Under the pieces are notes generated by a model. The model saw only the letters and a list, made by a program, of their open reading frames with translations. It made no database searches and was not told the origin of the DNA. Positions 7,217 to 15,661 of a DNA stretch of 64,000 nucleotides are shown here, one piece after another. The DNA lies in assembly GCF_010993955.1 (NCBI RefSeq), contig NZ_WIXL01000003.1, forward strand, positions 186,001-250,000, written 5' to 3'. The DNA is from Oceanobacillus halotolerans. Its GTDB lineage: Bacteria > Bacillota > Bacilli > Bacillales > Amphibacillaceae. Each line of letters opens with the position of its first letter. Position 1 is the stretch's first letter. A program made the position numbers and the translations under genes.

Positions 7217-8632
7217 TTGAGTAAAGAAAAACATGTTAGAAAACCCCACATATTCGAAGTGATCGTCGTACTTGTTTTGTTTTTGGCGATTGCATTTTCG
7301 TTCACCAGTGTTTTTGAACTACCGATCCAATTAGCTTTATTCATAGCATTATTTATAGTCATTTTACTAGGGTTACGATTAGGGTATACATACAATGATT
7401 TACAAGAAGCACTTAAAGGTGGCATTTCCAATGGCTTAGATGCTGTTTTAATTCTAATAGCTGTTGGTGCACTGATTGGGACGTGGATTGCAGGTGGAAT
7501 TGTACCAAGTATAATTTATTATGGTTTAGAATTCATCCATCCTAGTGTGTTTTTGTTAGCTACATTATTCCTTTGTGCGATTACCTCTTTAGCAACAGGA
7601 ACTTCTTGGGGAACGGCCGGAACAGCTGGTATTGCCATGGTCGCAATTGGAGAAGGCCTTGGGATTCCACTACCAATGGTGGTTGGTGCAGTACTATCAG
7701 GTGCCTATTTTGGAGATAAACTATCCCCATTATCGGATAGTACGGTACTGTCTTCTTCCATGTCGAAAGTAGATATCATTGAACATATTAAATCATTACT
7801 GTATGTCAGTATTCCAGCATTTGTCATTAGTGGGCTAGCCTTTACGATCGTGGGATTTACCTATGCATCCGATCAGGTAGACTTAGCAAGAGTAGATTCT
7901 GTCATGACGGCTATGAGTGATACCTTTAATGTTAGTTGGTATATGTTAGTACCTGCTGTTGTCGTCATTATTTTGTTAGCAATCAAAAAGCCTGCCGTAC
8001 CAACGATTACGTTTGGTGCTTTATTAGGAGTAATTTGGGCCGCCTTGTTCCAAAATATGGAATTCATCTCAGCATTAGGTACTGCTTATAATGGGTTTTC
8101 CATGGAATCAGGAAATGAATTTTTGAATGAACTGTTAAACCGTGGTGGGATTACTGGAATGTTAGGCTCAATCGTAGTGATCTTACTCGGCCTCGGATTT
8201 GGTGGGCTATTGAATCATATTGGCGCATTACAAGTCATTGTTGATTCGCTAACCAAATTCATTACGAATACAGGACGTCTATCCGTGTCCACCCTCGCAA
8301 CAGCTTTCTTATCAAACGTTTTCGGCTGTGCGATGTATGTCTCGTTAATTTTGACACCAAAAATTATGGAAAAGAATTACGATCGCTTAAAAGTTGACCG
8401 AAGAGTTCTGTCTCGAAATACCGAGGTAGGTGGAACACTGACTTCTGGTATGGTGCCATGGTCCGATAACGGTATATTTATGGTCGCGATGTTTGGTGTT
8501 CCAACATTACAATACTTACCATATATGTGGTTAAGCTTTACAGCTATCATCCTCGTTATCATTTACGGCTATACCAATAAATTTATCTGGTATACGGACG
8601 ATCAAGAAGAAAGTCAAACTAATGCTGTATGA
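7217..8632 (+). CDS. nhaC: NhaC-family Na+/H+ antiporter (or amino-acid/H+ exchanger)
   Basis: 471 residues with a TTG start after GGGAGG. The protein is almost wholly hydrophobic with about 11-12 membrane segments. Family landmarks are ATGTSWGTAGTAGIA (about 129-143), SGAYFGDKLSPLSDSTVLSS (174-193) and GGTLTSGMVPWSDNG (about 410-424). These are typical of NhaC, a sodium/proton antiporter family that also has malate/lactate and amino-acid exchangers. Such antiporters often sit beside amino-acid degradation genes. Here it is divergent from ortAB, which suggests exchange or pH/Na+ balance during catabolism (inference). A terminator follows directly. Confidence 0.85.
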   Translation: MSKEKHVRKPHIFEVIVVLVLFLAIAFSFTSVFELPIQLALFIALFIVILLGLRLGYTYNDLQEALKGGISNGLDAVLILIAVGALIGTWIAGGIVPSIIYYGLEFIHPSVFLLATLFLCAITSLATGTSWGTAGTAGIAMVAIGEGLGIPLPMVVGAVLSGAYFGDKLSPLSDSTVLSSSMSKVDIIEHIKSLLYVSIPAFVISGLAFTIVGFTYASDQVDLARVDSVMTAMSDTFNVSWYMLVPAVVVIILLAIKKPAVPTITFGALLGVIWAALFQNMEFISALGTAYNGFSMESGNEFLNELLNRGGITGMLGSIVVILLGLGFGGLLNHIGALQVIVDSLTKFITNTGRLSVSTLATAFLSNVFGCAMYVSLILTPKIMEKNYDRLKVDRRVLSRNTEVGGTLTSGMVPWSDNGIFMVAMFGVPTLQYLPYMWLSFTAIILVIIYGYTNKFIWYTDDQEESQTNAV

Positions 8633-8648
8633 AAATAAAGTTGAAGCA

Positions 8649-8682
8649 TGTCCTAAGGAGTTTTCCTTAGGGCATTTTTTTG
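8649..8682 (+). terminator. Terminator of nhaC
   Basis: TGTCCTAAGGA, a four-base loop and TCCTTAGGGCA form a near-perfect hairpin followed by T8. Confidence 0.85.
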
Positions 8683-8684
8683 TT

Positions 8685-8858
8685 GTCACGACTTGATGCT
8701 GGCGTCGCATGACTTCTGCTTGATGTCGCACGAGTTGATGCTGGCATCGCATGACTTCTGCTTGATGTCGCACGAGTTGATGCTGGCCCGCATGACTTCT
8801 ACTTGATGTCGCACGAGTTGATGCTGGCGTCGCATGACTTCCTCTTCATATCACTTGA
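8685..8858. repeat. 21-nt-period tandem array, site 1 (42-bp double unit, four copies)
   Basis: The 42-bp unit TTGATGCTGGCGTCGCATGA plus CTTCTGCTTGATGTCGCACG repeats about four times. Within it the core CGCA (TGCG on the other strand) falls at 8706, 8727, 8748, 8769, 8789, 8810 and 8831, so the true period is 21 nt with one 20-nt step. On the minus strand the core reads CTCGTGCGAC, the same as at 25546-25669 and 29000-29066. It begins right after the nhaC terminator. Confidence 0.8.
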
Positions 8859-9175
8859 GTTGAAGGCAACGTACAGAATCTATAAGTCCAATCGGTTTGT
8901 GGCACTATTCTTCTTAGAGGTTATTGGGTTATGTCCTGTTGCTTGCGCTAGACCACATACTGGCATATTCACATAAATTGCTTCATAGCTTTTCGATTCC
9001 ATGATGTATGTCTCATGAAAAATTCCGACTGCATTATTGGAGCAGGAAATGCTTTTTATTTTAACTAACATTAATATTAACAATAAAAAAGTAATAAAAA
9101 ATAATAATATTTTATCGTAAAACAATAAATACTATGTTTAAATAAGATAGAAAAATAACTAGGTGAGGTGTTTTA
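8859..9175. other. Intergenic region without a supportable gene
   Basis: A minus-strand open frame (8880-9125) begins with a TTG lacking a ribosome-binding site and ends in low-complexity sequence, so it is not called. The right part is very AT-rich and precedes the broken DUF2975 gene, whose ribosome-binding site AGGTG is at about 9162-9168. Confidence 0.4.
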
Positions 9176-9659
9176 ATGAAACGGGGATCCACACTTTTTT
9201 TAAAAATAGCTGTTATTCTTATTGGAATTCCGATACTTGCTTTATGTATATTTGTTTTACCTTTGATCGCAAAGGATGCTGCTGAAGGTAGCACAGAGAT
9301 GGCTTATGTGCTTTATAGGTATAGCATTTTAACCATTATGTATATTTACGTGATCCCTTTTTACGTTCTTTATATCAAGCTTTTTCTCTTTTAAGTTATA
9401 TTGATAAGAACAAAGCATTCTCGCAAATTTCGGTAAAAGCTTTAAAGAATATTAAAAACTGTGCAACCACCATCATTATTTTGTATGTGGTTTACCACTC
9501 TTCTATATCGTTGGCGAAGTAGATGATGCACCAGGTGTCATATTGATCGGAATGGCCTTTATTTTTGCTCCAACAGTTATCGCAGTTTTTGCTGCTGTTC
9601 TCCAAAAACTGTTACAAGAAGCGATTGATATAAAATCAGAAAACGACTTAACGGTCTGA
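9176..9659 (+). pseudogene. DUF2975 membrane protein gene with two frameshifts
   Basis: The start (MKRGSTLFLKIAVILIGIPI) and the later blocks LLSYIDKNKAFSQISVKALK and FYIVGEVDDAPGVILIGMAF belong to one DUF2975 protein, but they lie in three frames. One shift is near 9380 where AAGC would need to be AAAGC. The other is near 9488 where TGGTTTACC would need one more G. Both are single-base losses in short homopolymers. The HTH gene follows 10 bases after the stop, the usual arrangement for DUF2975/HTH pairs. It is either recently inactivated or a sequencing artefact. Confidence 0.75.
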
Positions 9660-9669
9660 GGTGATGACA

Positions 9670-9885
9670 ATGGCAATTATCATTAATATTGATGTGATGT
9701 TAGCAAAACGAAAAATGAGTGTAACAGAACTTTCAGAGAGAGTGGGAATCACAATGGCAAATCTTTCTATATTGAAAAATGGAAAGGCAAAAGCAATTCG
9801 AGTATCAACGTTAGACGCGATTTGTAAGGCTTTAGAATGTCAGCCTGGAGATATTTTGGAGTATAAACCCGATGAGGATGGTTAA
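9670..9885 (+). CDS. Xre/Cro-type HTH regulator (YozG-like)
   Basis: 71 residues. The ATG at 9670 has GAGGTG six bases upstream; the GTG and ATG at 9661 and 9664 are less well spaced. The sequence is a single helix-turn-helix domain: VMLAKRKMSVTELSERVGIT then ANLSILKNGKAKAIRVSTL and the closing LECQPGDILEY typical of the YozG/HTH_26 group. It is paired with the (broken) DUF2975 gene upstream, as commonly seen. The two probably formed a regulatory pair whose target is unknown. Confidence 0.8.
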   Translation: MAIIINIDVMLAKRKMSVTELSERVGITMANLSILKNGKAKAIRVSTLDAICKALECQPGDILEYKPDEDG

Positions 9886-10099
9886 GATAGATCGATTCTT
9901 CGATGATGCTTATTATATTCTTATTTGGTTAATAGGAGCCGTACTATTATTTAATCCTAAACTTGGATAATACGGATTGATTATGACTTGGGGTAACTTC
10001 AAATCAATGAACAAAATCATCTACCAATTTTTATCCGTCTCTAACCTTGAATTAATTTTAAATATGTGTATAATTTACGGTAATTGCATAAATTCATGT

Positions 10100-10190
10100 T
10101 TTCTAGGGTTCCGCAACAATTACGTTGGTCTGGTCCGAGAGAAAACTCATAGCACACTGCTATGTCACGGAGGGAAAAAAGCCCGGGAGA
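10100..10190 (+). promoter_or_regulatory. Guanidine-I (ykkC) riboswitch
   Basis: The conserved core is easily read: TCTAGGGTTCCG (10102-10113), GGTCTGGTCCGAGAGAAAAC (10127-10146), then ACACTGC...GTCACGGAGGGAAAA and GCCCGGGAGA. These blocks, in this order, define the ykkC RNA, which binds guanidinium and lets transcription continue. It is followed at once by an intrinsic terminator and then by two SMR transporter genes, the classic target. Confidence 0.93.
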
Positions 10191-10223
10191 AACTAATTAT
10201 TAGTTTTCTCTCGGGCTTTTTTA
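10181..10223 (+). terminator. Riboswitch-controlled intrinsic terminator
   Basis: GCCCGGGAGAAAACT-like left arm (10181-10195) pairs with AGTTTTCTCTCGGGC (10202-10216), followed by T6. The left arm overlaps the conserved 3' block of the riboswitch (GCCCGGGAGA), so ligand binding and termination are mutually exclusive. Confidence 0.9.
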
Positions 10224-10256
10224 ATTGGTGGGAATTTAATTTGGAGGTGCTTTAAC

Positions 10257-10598
10257 ATGAATCGAAACTGGATGAAAGTGTTTGTTGCAGCTTTTTTGGA
10301 AATCTTTTGGGTGATTGGATTAGCACACGCATATGATTTTTGGACATGGACTGGAACGATTATTGCTATTATCGTCAGTAATTATCTAATGATTACGGCA
10401 GCGCAAGTTCTTCCTGCTGGGACGGTTTATGCTGTTTTTGTAGGGTTAGGAACAGCTGGCACGGTTGTTTCGGAAATTCTCTTCTTTGGGGAACCATTCA
10501 AATGGAAAAAAACACTTTTAATTTTAATATTATTAATAGGCGTTATTGGTTTAAAATTAGTCACAGATAACAATTCCGAGGAAGGAGCTGAGTCCTAA
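10257..10598 (+). CDS. ykkC: SMR guanidinium exporter subunit (YkkC-like)
   Basis: 113 residues with four membrane segments, the standard SMR length. The membrane-embedded glutamate of SMR transporters is E15 in [16 protein letters not shown]. It lies directly behind a guanidine-I riboswitch and overlaps the next SMR gene, so the two probably act as a heterodimer exporting guanidinium (Gdx-type) rather than a general multidrug pump. Its short charged C-terminal tail ([10 protein letters not shown]) is not usual for single-gene Gdx proteins. The start has GGAGGTG nine bases upstream. Confidence 0.88.
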   Translation: MNRNWMKVFVAAFLEIFWVIGLAHAYDFWTWTGTIIAIIVSNYLMITAAQVLPAGTVYAVFVGLGTAGTVVSEILFFGEPFKWKKTLLILILLIGVIGLKLVTDNNSEEGAES

Positions 10599-10912
10599 TG
10601 GCATGGTTTTCTTTAATCTTAGCAGGCTTGTTAGAAGCATTTGGTGTTGCAATGATTAATCAATTGCATGTAAATCGGAATTGGCGAACTGTTGTTTTAT
10701 TAATTATTGGATTCGGATCTAGCCTCATATTACTTGGTTATTCCCTACAATTTCTACCTATGGGAACAGCTTATGCCATTTGGACAGGAATTGGTGTCGT
10801 TGGCGGTACTCTGATCGGAATGATATTTTATGGTGAATCTAGAGATTGGCGAAGACTGATTTTTATAGCACTAGTTTTATGTGCAGCGGTAGGATTAAAG
10901 CTCGTCTCCTAA
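10598..10912 (+). CDS. ykkD: SMR guanidinium exporter subunit (YkkD-like)
   Basis: 104 residues with four membrane segments and the key glutamate E13 in LILAGLLEAFGVAMIN. The start codon shares its A with the TAA of the preceding gene, indicating tight co-translation. GTAYAIWTGIGVVGGTLIGM in the third segment is the SMR signature. As partner of the upstream subunit it should form an asymmetric antiparallel pair in the membrane, under the same riboswitch. Confidence 0.88.
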   Translation: MAWFSLILAGLLEAFGVAMINQLHVNRNWRTVVLLIIGFGSSLILLGYSLQFLPMGTAYAIWTGIGVVGGTLIGMIFYGESRDWRRLIFIALVLCAAVGLKLVS

Positions 10913-10955
10913 ACGATTTTACATTTTTGATAACAAACGGGAGTAGTTTATTAGT

Positions 10956-10987
10956 AGAAGAACTGGCTCAAACTCCCAGTTCTTCTC
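10956..10987. terminator. Hairpin between convergent ykkD and MATE genes
   Basis: AAGAACTGG, a nine-base loop and CCAGTTCTT form a perfect hairpin between the two convergent gene ends. There is no long T run on either strand, so its terminator role is likely but not certain. Confidence 0.5.
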
Positions 10988-10995
10988 ATCATCCC

Positions 10996-12351
10996 TTACT
11001 CCTGTATTCGATGCCAAAGGAACGTTTTTTCCATCACATGTTTTCTAGCAAAAATGAGCAAGAAGATAGCAACCAATGCTTCAGATACAGGTAACGCAAG
11101 CCAGATACCCGCAGTTCCAATCAAGAACGGCAGGATAATCAACATAAGGATGAGTAAGATGACCCCTCTAAACAATGTAATGCCAATCGACGGTTTGATA
11201 TTACCAATAGACTGGTAATAGGTCATATAAATAAAATTTATCCCCATGAATAAATATCCTAGGAAAAATAACTTCAAACCAGTAGTGGACAAATTAGCAA
11301 TCGATTCAGAATCAATCCCAAATATGGCTACAAGCTGATTTGCTCCAAAATAACCAACAGCCAAAAATAAGAGACCAAGCAATAATCCGGTACGTTCAGC
11401 AATTTTCACTGTCTTCTTAATGCTCTCCTCCTGCTTTGCCCCGTAGTAATAGCTGATCATAGGCTGAATGGTAGAAGCAATCCCAATAAACGCCAAAAAC
11501 ATAAAAGTATGCAAATAATTAATAACCGAAAAAGCAGCAAGACCATCCGTACCAACATGATATTCCATCGCGATATTATATCCTACGACAAATATCCCCA
11601 TCCCTGCTTCCGATAAAAAACTAGGAAATCCGATGATACTAATCGATTTAACATCCTGCCAGTTCCATTTAATTTTAACAAGTTTTAAATTCGAACCCTT
11701 CTTAAAAAAGTGAACCATATAAATAAGGAGACCAGCAGCTGTTGCAATAACAGTAGCTAATGCCGCTCCCTTCACTTCCAGTTCCAAAACAAAAATCATC
11801 CAATAATTCAGCACAATATTCAAAATTGCTGCCACAACTAGGCCTACCATAGCCAGCTGTGGATCCCCATCATTCCGTACAAAAATACTCAAACAAGCTT
11901 CCAAGGATAAGATAAGCGATGAAATGAACAAAATCTGCATATAATCTAAAACATATGGCAGCGTCTCCTGATTCGCCCCAAAAAAGAGTGCTAGATCCTC
12001 CAAATTCACATAGCTAAGTACTGCGATTCCAATGGTGATCACTGTAACCAGTGCCATGGATAACGTAAATATTTTCCGTGCTTTCGTTTTATTATTTTCC
12101 CCCATGGCGATCGAATAAAGTGTTCCACCACCCATTCCAACAAGGAGCGCAAGGGAGATAATAACCGAAAACACTGGAACCGCAATATTCACACTGGCCA
12201 GCGCAACAGAGCCAACCCCATTTCCGACAAAAATCCCATCAACCACTATATTCACCGACATAAGCATCATGCCAAGGAGCGTCGGAATAAAATACTGAAA
12301 GAAAGCCTTTGCAACAGGCTGTGTTGCCAACTTCTGATTCACACTATCCAT
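10996..12351 (-). CDS. MATE-family multidrug efflux transporter (MepA-like)
   Basis: 451 residues with 12 predicted membrane segments arranged as two homologous halves. The N-terminal block TLLGMMLMSVNIVVDGIFVG and the following GVGSVALASVNIAVPVFSVI, together with the central ATVIATAAGLLIY, match the MepA/DinF side of the MATE superfamily, which exports cationic drugs in exchange for Na+ or H+. Length is typical. It stands alone and is convergent with ykkCD. Substrates cannot be deduced. Confidence 0.85.
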   Translation of the reverse strand: MDSVNQKLATQPVAKAFFQYFIPTLLGMMLMSVNIVVDGIFVGNGVGSVALASVNIAVPVFSVIISLALLVGMGGGTLYSIAMGENNKTKARKIFTLSMALVTVITIGIAVLSYVNLEDLALFFGANQETLPYVLDYMQILFISSLILSLEACLSIFVRNDGDPQLAMVGLVVAAILNIVLNYWMIFVLELEVKGAALATVIATAAGLLIYMVHFFKKGSNLKLVKIKWNWQDVKSISIIGFPSFLSEAGMGIFVVGYNIAMEYHVGTDGLAAFSVINYLHTFMFLAFIGIASTIQPMISYYYGAKQEESIKKTVKIAERTGLLLGLLFLAVGYFGANQLVAIFGIDSESIANLSTTGLKLFFLGYLFMGINFIYMTYYQSIGNIKPSIGITLFRGVILLILMLIILPFLIGTAGIWLALPVSEALVAIFLLIFARKHVMEKTFLWHRIQE

Positions 12352-12443
12352 CTACTTCACCACCATTCCATCACTGTGAGCGTATACTACGTTAATTCAC
12401 GTACATATATTCTAATCTAATATTAGCAAACTTGACTATCGCC

Positions 12444-12495
12444 AAGCCTTGATGGTGAAAGAATTAGTTGCACTTATGCAATAAGAAAGTTACTT
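12444..12495. repeat. Dispersed repeat (TTAGTTGCACTTAT), copy 1
   Basis: TTAGTTGCACTTATGCAATA followed by AGAAAGTTACTTATCT recurs at 20092-20137 as TTAGTTGCACTTATACAGTA-GGAAAGTTTTTATACT. A partial copy (AAAACTTTATACTTTCCTAACG) is near 30,455-30,476. All copies are intergenic. Confidence 0.55.
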
Positions 12496-12517
12496 ATCTG
12501 CCAGACCATACAAACCT

Positions 12518-12919
12518 CTACGGCGCAAAGGGAAAATACGTAAACGCAACGATAAATAAAACAAAGCTTCCGAACAACAGGTATAGCAGACTAAATAGAA
12601 TATCCAAGATGATCAACCCCCAGCGTCCCCACGTATCTTTTTTCCATGCAGCTTTGATCCAATGGTAATTAATCATCCCCAGTAAATAAATCCCTAAGAC
12701 GAGGAAGCCCGGGACGACCCACTCGCCGACAGGTTCTGCCGTTTCTACTGTGCGGCCCTCAAAAAATCCGGATTGCAGTTTGATGATTTGACTGACGACG
12801 ATGAAGATAAGTGCCAGCAGTCCTCCAATTCCACCGATCCACTTCTTTTCATTGGTTGTCATGCCGATCGTTAAGAAGGCACCGATTCCAGAAAACACAA
12901 CAAAAATGATAAAATCCAT
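12518..12919 (-). CDS. Hypothetical membrane protein
   Basis: 133 residues from the ATG at 12919, chosen because AAGGGG lies nine bases before it; another ATG is at 12928. It has four hydrophobic segments (about residues 2-18, 27-44, 70-87 and 105-128). No recognised domain. It is the last gene of the cluster that holds the broken TolB-like gene, the broken permease-prefix protein and a PadR regulator. Confidence 0.55.
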   Translation of the reverse strand: MDFIIFVVFSGIGAFLTIGMTTNEKKWIGGIGGLLALIFIVVSQIIKLQSGFFEGRTVETAEPVGEWVVPGFLVLGIYLLGMINYHWIKAAWKKDTWGRWGLIILDILFSLLYLLFGSFVLFIVAFTYFPFAP

Positions 12920-12934
12920 TACAAACATCCCCTT

Positions 12935-13975
12935 CTATTCCATCGAAAGCGACACTTCTTCTATGCCACTGCCATCCATGTTCATTTTATATAAATAATA
13001 GTCTGAGCTAGGCCGGCCGAATTGTTTATCGACTATAAAATAAACAGTCTCACCATCTGGACCAATGACTGGATTACTCGTATGTTCCCGCATATTTGTC
13101 AGCAGTTCCTCTGTCCCTGTTTCCCGATCATAGGTAAACAACTCATATTCATATATACCATCTTCTCCCGTACCATTGACTGCTTGGAAAATAAATGCCT
13201 CATCATTAGGAGTTACTGTAAAATCGTATATATCCGCGTTTTTTCCCTCTTTACTGGCAACACGCAAGTCATCAGATTCATCTAATGATAGGTAAAAAAT
13301 TCGCTGATGTGCTTCAAAAATATCATCTGCCGTTTCTGCATTAGCGTCATCAAACATGACAAAATAGATTCCATTACCTTCCGTTGACACCTGTAGAGAC
13401 TGCATCAAATAGCTTTTTCGGTCCGTGTGCTGTTTCGATTCATCGGTGGAAATCTGGTAATGATGGATATCAAAATCATGTGGTCGAGCACTGGAAATGG
13501 GAGAATAATTTTCAAATGTACCGGCCTTTAAATAGTAAATAAAATCATCATTCTTTGTATCAAACGCGATTTCAGTCACTAAGCTTTCCTCCGCAACCAG
13601 CTCCAAATCAGCACCTGCTCCGATATCAAACAGATGGATAGCGCTTTTTAAATCCTCCTGCTTATCTTTGTATGCGATACTATAAGCTAGACTTTTTCCA
13701 TCTGGCTAAAAGCTAATATCTGAAATTTCCCTGTCATTTTCCAGTTGTAACATTGGCTGTTCTAGATCAGCTGTCCCATTCTCCAAATAAATGCCAGGCT
13801 GACCCTCATCATAATACACATAAGCAATAGTTCCATCTGCTGACACATCAAAAACAGCCGTGCGCCCTTGCTGTTTTTCAAACTCATCTTTATCATAAAC
13901 GACACCTAGCACAATTAAGGCGCTTGTGATCAATCCCACAATAATGATAATCGAAATAATTCCCTTTTTCTTCAT
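12935..13975 (-). pseudogene. TolB-like beta-propeller protein gene with an in-frame amber stop
   Basis: A single frame of 347 codons broken by TAG at 13708-13706. Before the stop are a membrane anchor (residues 6-26) and a first propeller strand (ISDISF). After it the frame continues with PDGKSLAYSIAY, so the stop replaces the Ser of the usual SFSPDGKxLAY motif. Later blades show DFTVTPNDEAFIFQ and PVIGPDGETVYFIV. Apart from that codon the gene looks intact, so the loss is recent. The C-terminal part has no ribosome-binding site of its own. Function unknown; an extracytoplasmic TolB-like sensor or scaffold is plausible. Confidence 0.75.
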
Positions 13976-14011
13976 TCTAAAAAGCCCCCTTACCTGTCAA
14001 TAAAGTGAAAC

Positions 14012-14108
14012 TCATTCAGTAGGGGTTTTGCGACGCACAGGACGTGCTAGTGCCGACGTTGGCGATTGACGTGGCGTTTTTAGTCGGCCTTCATCCCCTA
14101 CTGAATTT
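14012..14108. repeat. Palindromic intergenic element with ACAGGACGTG core
   Basis: Inverted ends TTCAGTAGGGG and CCCCTACTGAA enclose GCGACGCACAGGACGTGCTA and two further GACGT-containing blocks. The ACAGGACGTGCTAGT core is shared with the elements at 1659-1987 and 59828-59930. Confidence 0.65.
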
Positions 14109-14182
14109 TAGTTGAACGAATCAGGACTTTACTGGTAGTAATCCTCACTTACACTTCCTTGAAACGCGAAGTCTTGAAGTGC

Positions 14183-14214
14183 GGGTCTTACTGTCAGTTA
14201 AGACGTGATAAACG
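14183..14214. repeat. Short dispersed repeat (GTCTTACTG...GATAAA), copy 2
   Basis: GGGTCTTACTGTCAGTTAAG followed by ACGTGATAAA, almost the same as 3581-3612. It overlaps the end of the broken permease-prefix gene. Confidence 0.5.
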
Positions 14215-15076
14215 GAAATAATAGATTCCAAACAGTAAATAAGATAAAAGCAACTGGAATAACGGCAATCATATAAGCTATTCCCTTTTTACGTTTACGC
14301 AGGAAAGTCATTTGTAAAATATAAAGACTGATCCATATAAGGAGTGGCACTAATGGAATCATCATAACTGGCGACAAGCCTCCAGCAAAAACCAAGGCTC
14401 TCTACAGGAAAAATAAGATAAATCCGGTGACACCAATACCAGCTGTAATATTTATGATATGAAGCCATTTCGCTTGTTTTGGTAACGGGTGATCAGTCGC
14501 TTTATAATCGTGAATCGTCGTCCGATAAATTAAAATAATAGCGAGTAAAATAATCAGTAGTGCAAATACAACGAACGGTACAGAGATGGTCGTTTCGGTA
14601 ATCCCGGTCACCAATAATGTGCCAAATAATTAAACGGCAATATGAATCAAAAGCAAACTGTTCATCCAGAGTCGCCGGTTTAAAAACGCAACAGATTGAA
14701 TGGAAAAAATAAACAGAGATGTGCTTACCGACATAGAAAGGACCAGCCATAACATGTAGGCATCTCCTTCAACAAATAATTGCGCCAGATAAACACCAGA
14801 TGTAAACAAAATCGACCCTACTGCAAGCAGCATCATCATTTCTTTTCGATACGGAAACATCGCCTGCTGAATTTGCTCCCCAACGGATACCTCATCCCCA
14901 AAGGCTTCCATCGCCTTTATCTCAGCCTCTTTCTCGGATAATCCTTCCTTCATGTGCTGCTCCTTAGACATTTCCAAATGAATCATTAATTCTTCGTATA
15001 GATCATCCTTCTCCTGCCCGTTGCCTTCAATTTGCTGAACAGTCCGCTCCACAACCCGTTTAAACTGATCAGTCAT
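14198..15076 (-). pseudogene. Permease-prefix-domain membrane protein gene with two in-frame stops
   Basis: One frame of 293 codons with internal TAA at 14632-14630 and TAG at 14404-14402. The first 80 residues (EEIMIHLE-type pattern: YEELMIHLEMSKEQHMKEGL, then SEKEAEIKAMEAFGDEVSVG) are the DUF1700/permease-prefix domain usual beside PadR regulators. They are followed by about six membrane segments spread across the three pieces. Because all pieces stay in one frame, the gene was lost by point mutation only. It overlaps the PadR gene by four bases (ATGA), showing an original operon. Confidence 0.75.
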
Positions 15077-15408
15077 GTTAATTCCTCCGAGCTCTTTTGT
15101 ACAAGTGATTCAACCATCTTCCAATTTTCTTGCTTTCGTTTCAGTTCTTCCCCACCTTTTTCTGTCAGCCGGTAATATTTTCGTCTTCCAATTTCCGTGT
15201 CATACCAGTAAGATTCAATCCACCCTTTCCGTTCAAGCCGTTTCAGTGCAGAATAGAGCGTCCCTTCACTCATTTCATAGGTGTCATCACTTAAATGCTT
15301 CAAAATTCTTGTGATCTCATATCCGTATAAATCACGCTGCGAAATTAAAGACAATAATACGAGGTCAATACTTCCCTTCATCATTTCTTTATCCACCATC
15401 ACCTTCAC
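15073..15408 (-). CDS. PadR-family transcriptional regulator
   Basis: 111 residues. The winged-helix pattern is complete: GSIDLVLLSLISQRDLYGYE, TYEMSEGTLYSALKRLERKG, then a wing WYDTEIGRRKYYRLTEKG. A C-terminal helix of PadR subfamily 1 follows. It is the first gene of the cluster with the permease-prefix protein, TolB-like protein and membrane protein, which it probably represses. The regulator is intact although two downstream genes carry stops. Confidence 0.88.
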   Translation of the reverse strand: MKVMVDKEMMKGSIDLVLLSLISQRDLYGYEITRILKHLSDDTYEMSEGTLYSALKRLERKGWIESYWYDTEIGRRKYYRLTEKGGEELKRKQENWKMVESLVQKSSEELT

Positions 15409-15474
15409 CTCACTTTTTCTACAACCAGTGTATTACGATGCACCTCGTATTACAAGGGTGCATCGTAATATTTC

Positions 15475-15505
15475 ATTCGACATAATTCGGGTGGTGACAG
15501 GCACC
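15475..15505. repeat. Dispersed 31-nt repeat, copy 3
   Basis: ATTCGACATAATTCGGGTGG followed by TGACAGGCACC. It lies just upstream of the PadR gene ending at 15408 and about 70 bases before the chromate operon promoter. Confidence 0.75.
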
Positions 15506-15576
15506 GCGTAGGTTTTTCTCTGCAAAACCTTTTCATAGATAAATGTAAAGATACTGTAAAGCTTTTATTAATGTTC

Positions 15577-15628
15577 TTGAAATATTAACAAAATAAAATG
15601 TATAATTTCGATATCGAATTCCAATATC
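15577..15628 (+). promoter_or_regulatory. Promoter and operator of the padR-chrA operon
   Basis: TTGAAA (15577-15582) and TATAAT (15601-15606) are separated by 18 bases. Directly downstream, GATAT (15610-15614) and ATATC (15624-15628) form an inverted repeat with a nine-base spacer inside TTTCGATATCG...ATATCAAA. The position over the start site suggests repression by the PadR protein encoded next. Confidence 0.75.
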
Positions 15629-15661
15629 AAAAATAGATAATGACCAATTGAAGGTAATTGA

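Noticed and set aside
7132-7431. Minus-strand frame at the start of nhaC
   Set aside because: It overlaps the nhaC start and has no ribosome-binding site; nhaC has clear family motifs.
8880-9125. 81-codon minus-strand frame with a hydrophobic start
   Set aside because: TTG start without a ribosome-binding site, and the C-terminal half looks like translated intergenic sequence.
9977-10255. 92-codon plus-strand frame
   Set aside because: It lies across the guanidine-I riboswitch and terminator, whose RNA structure explains the sequence.
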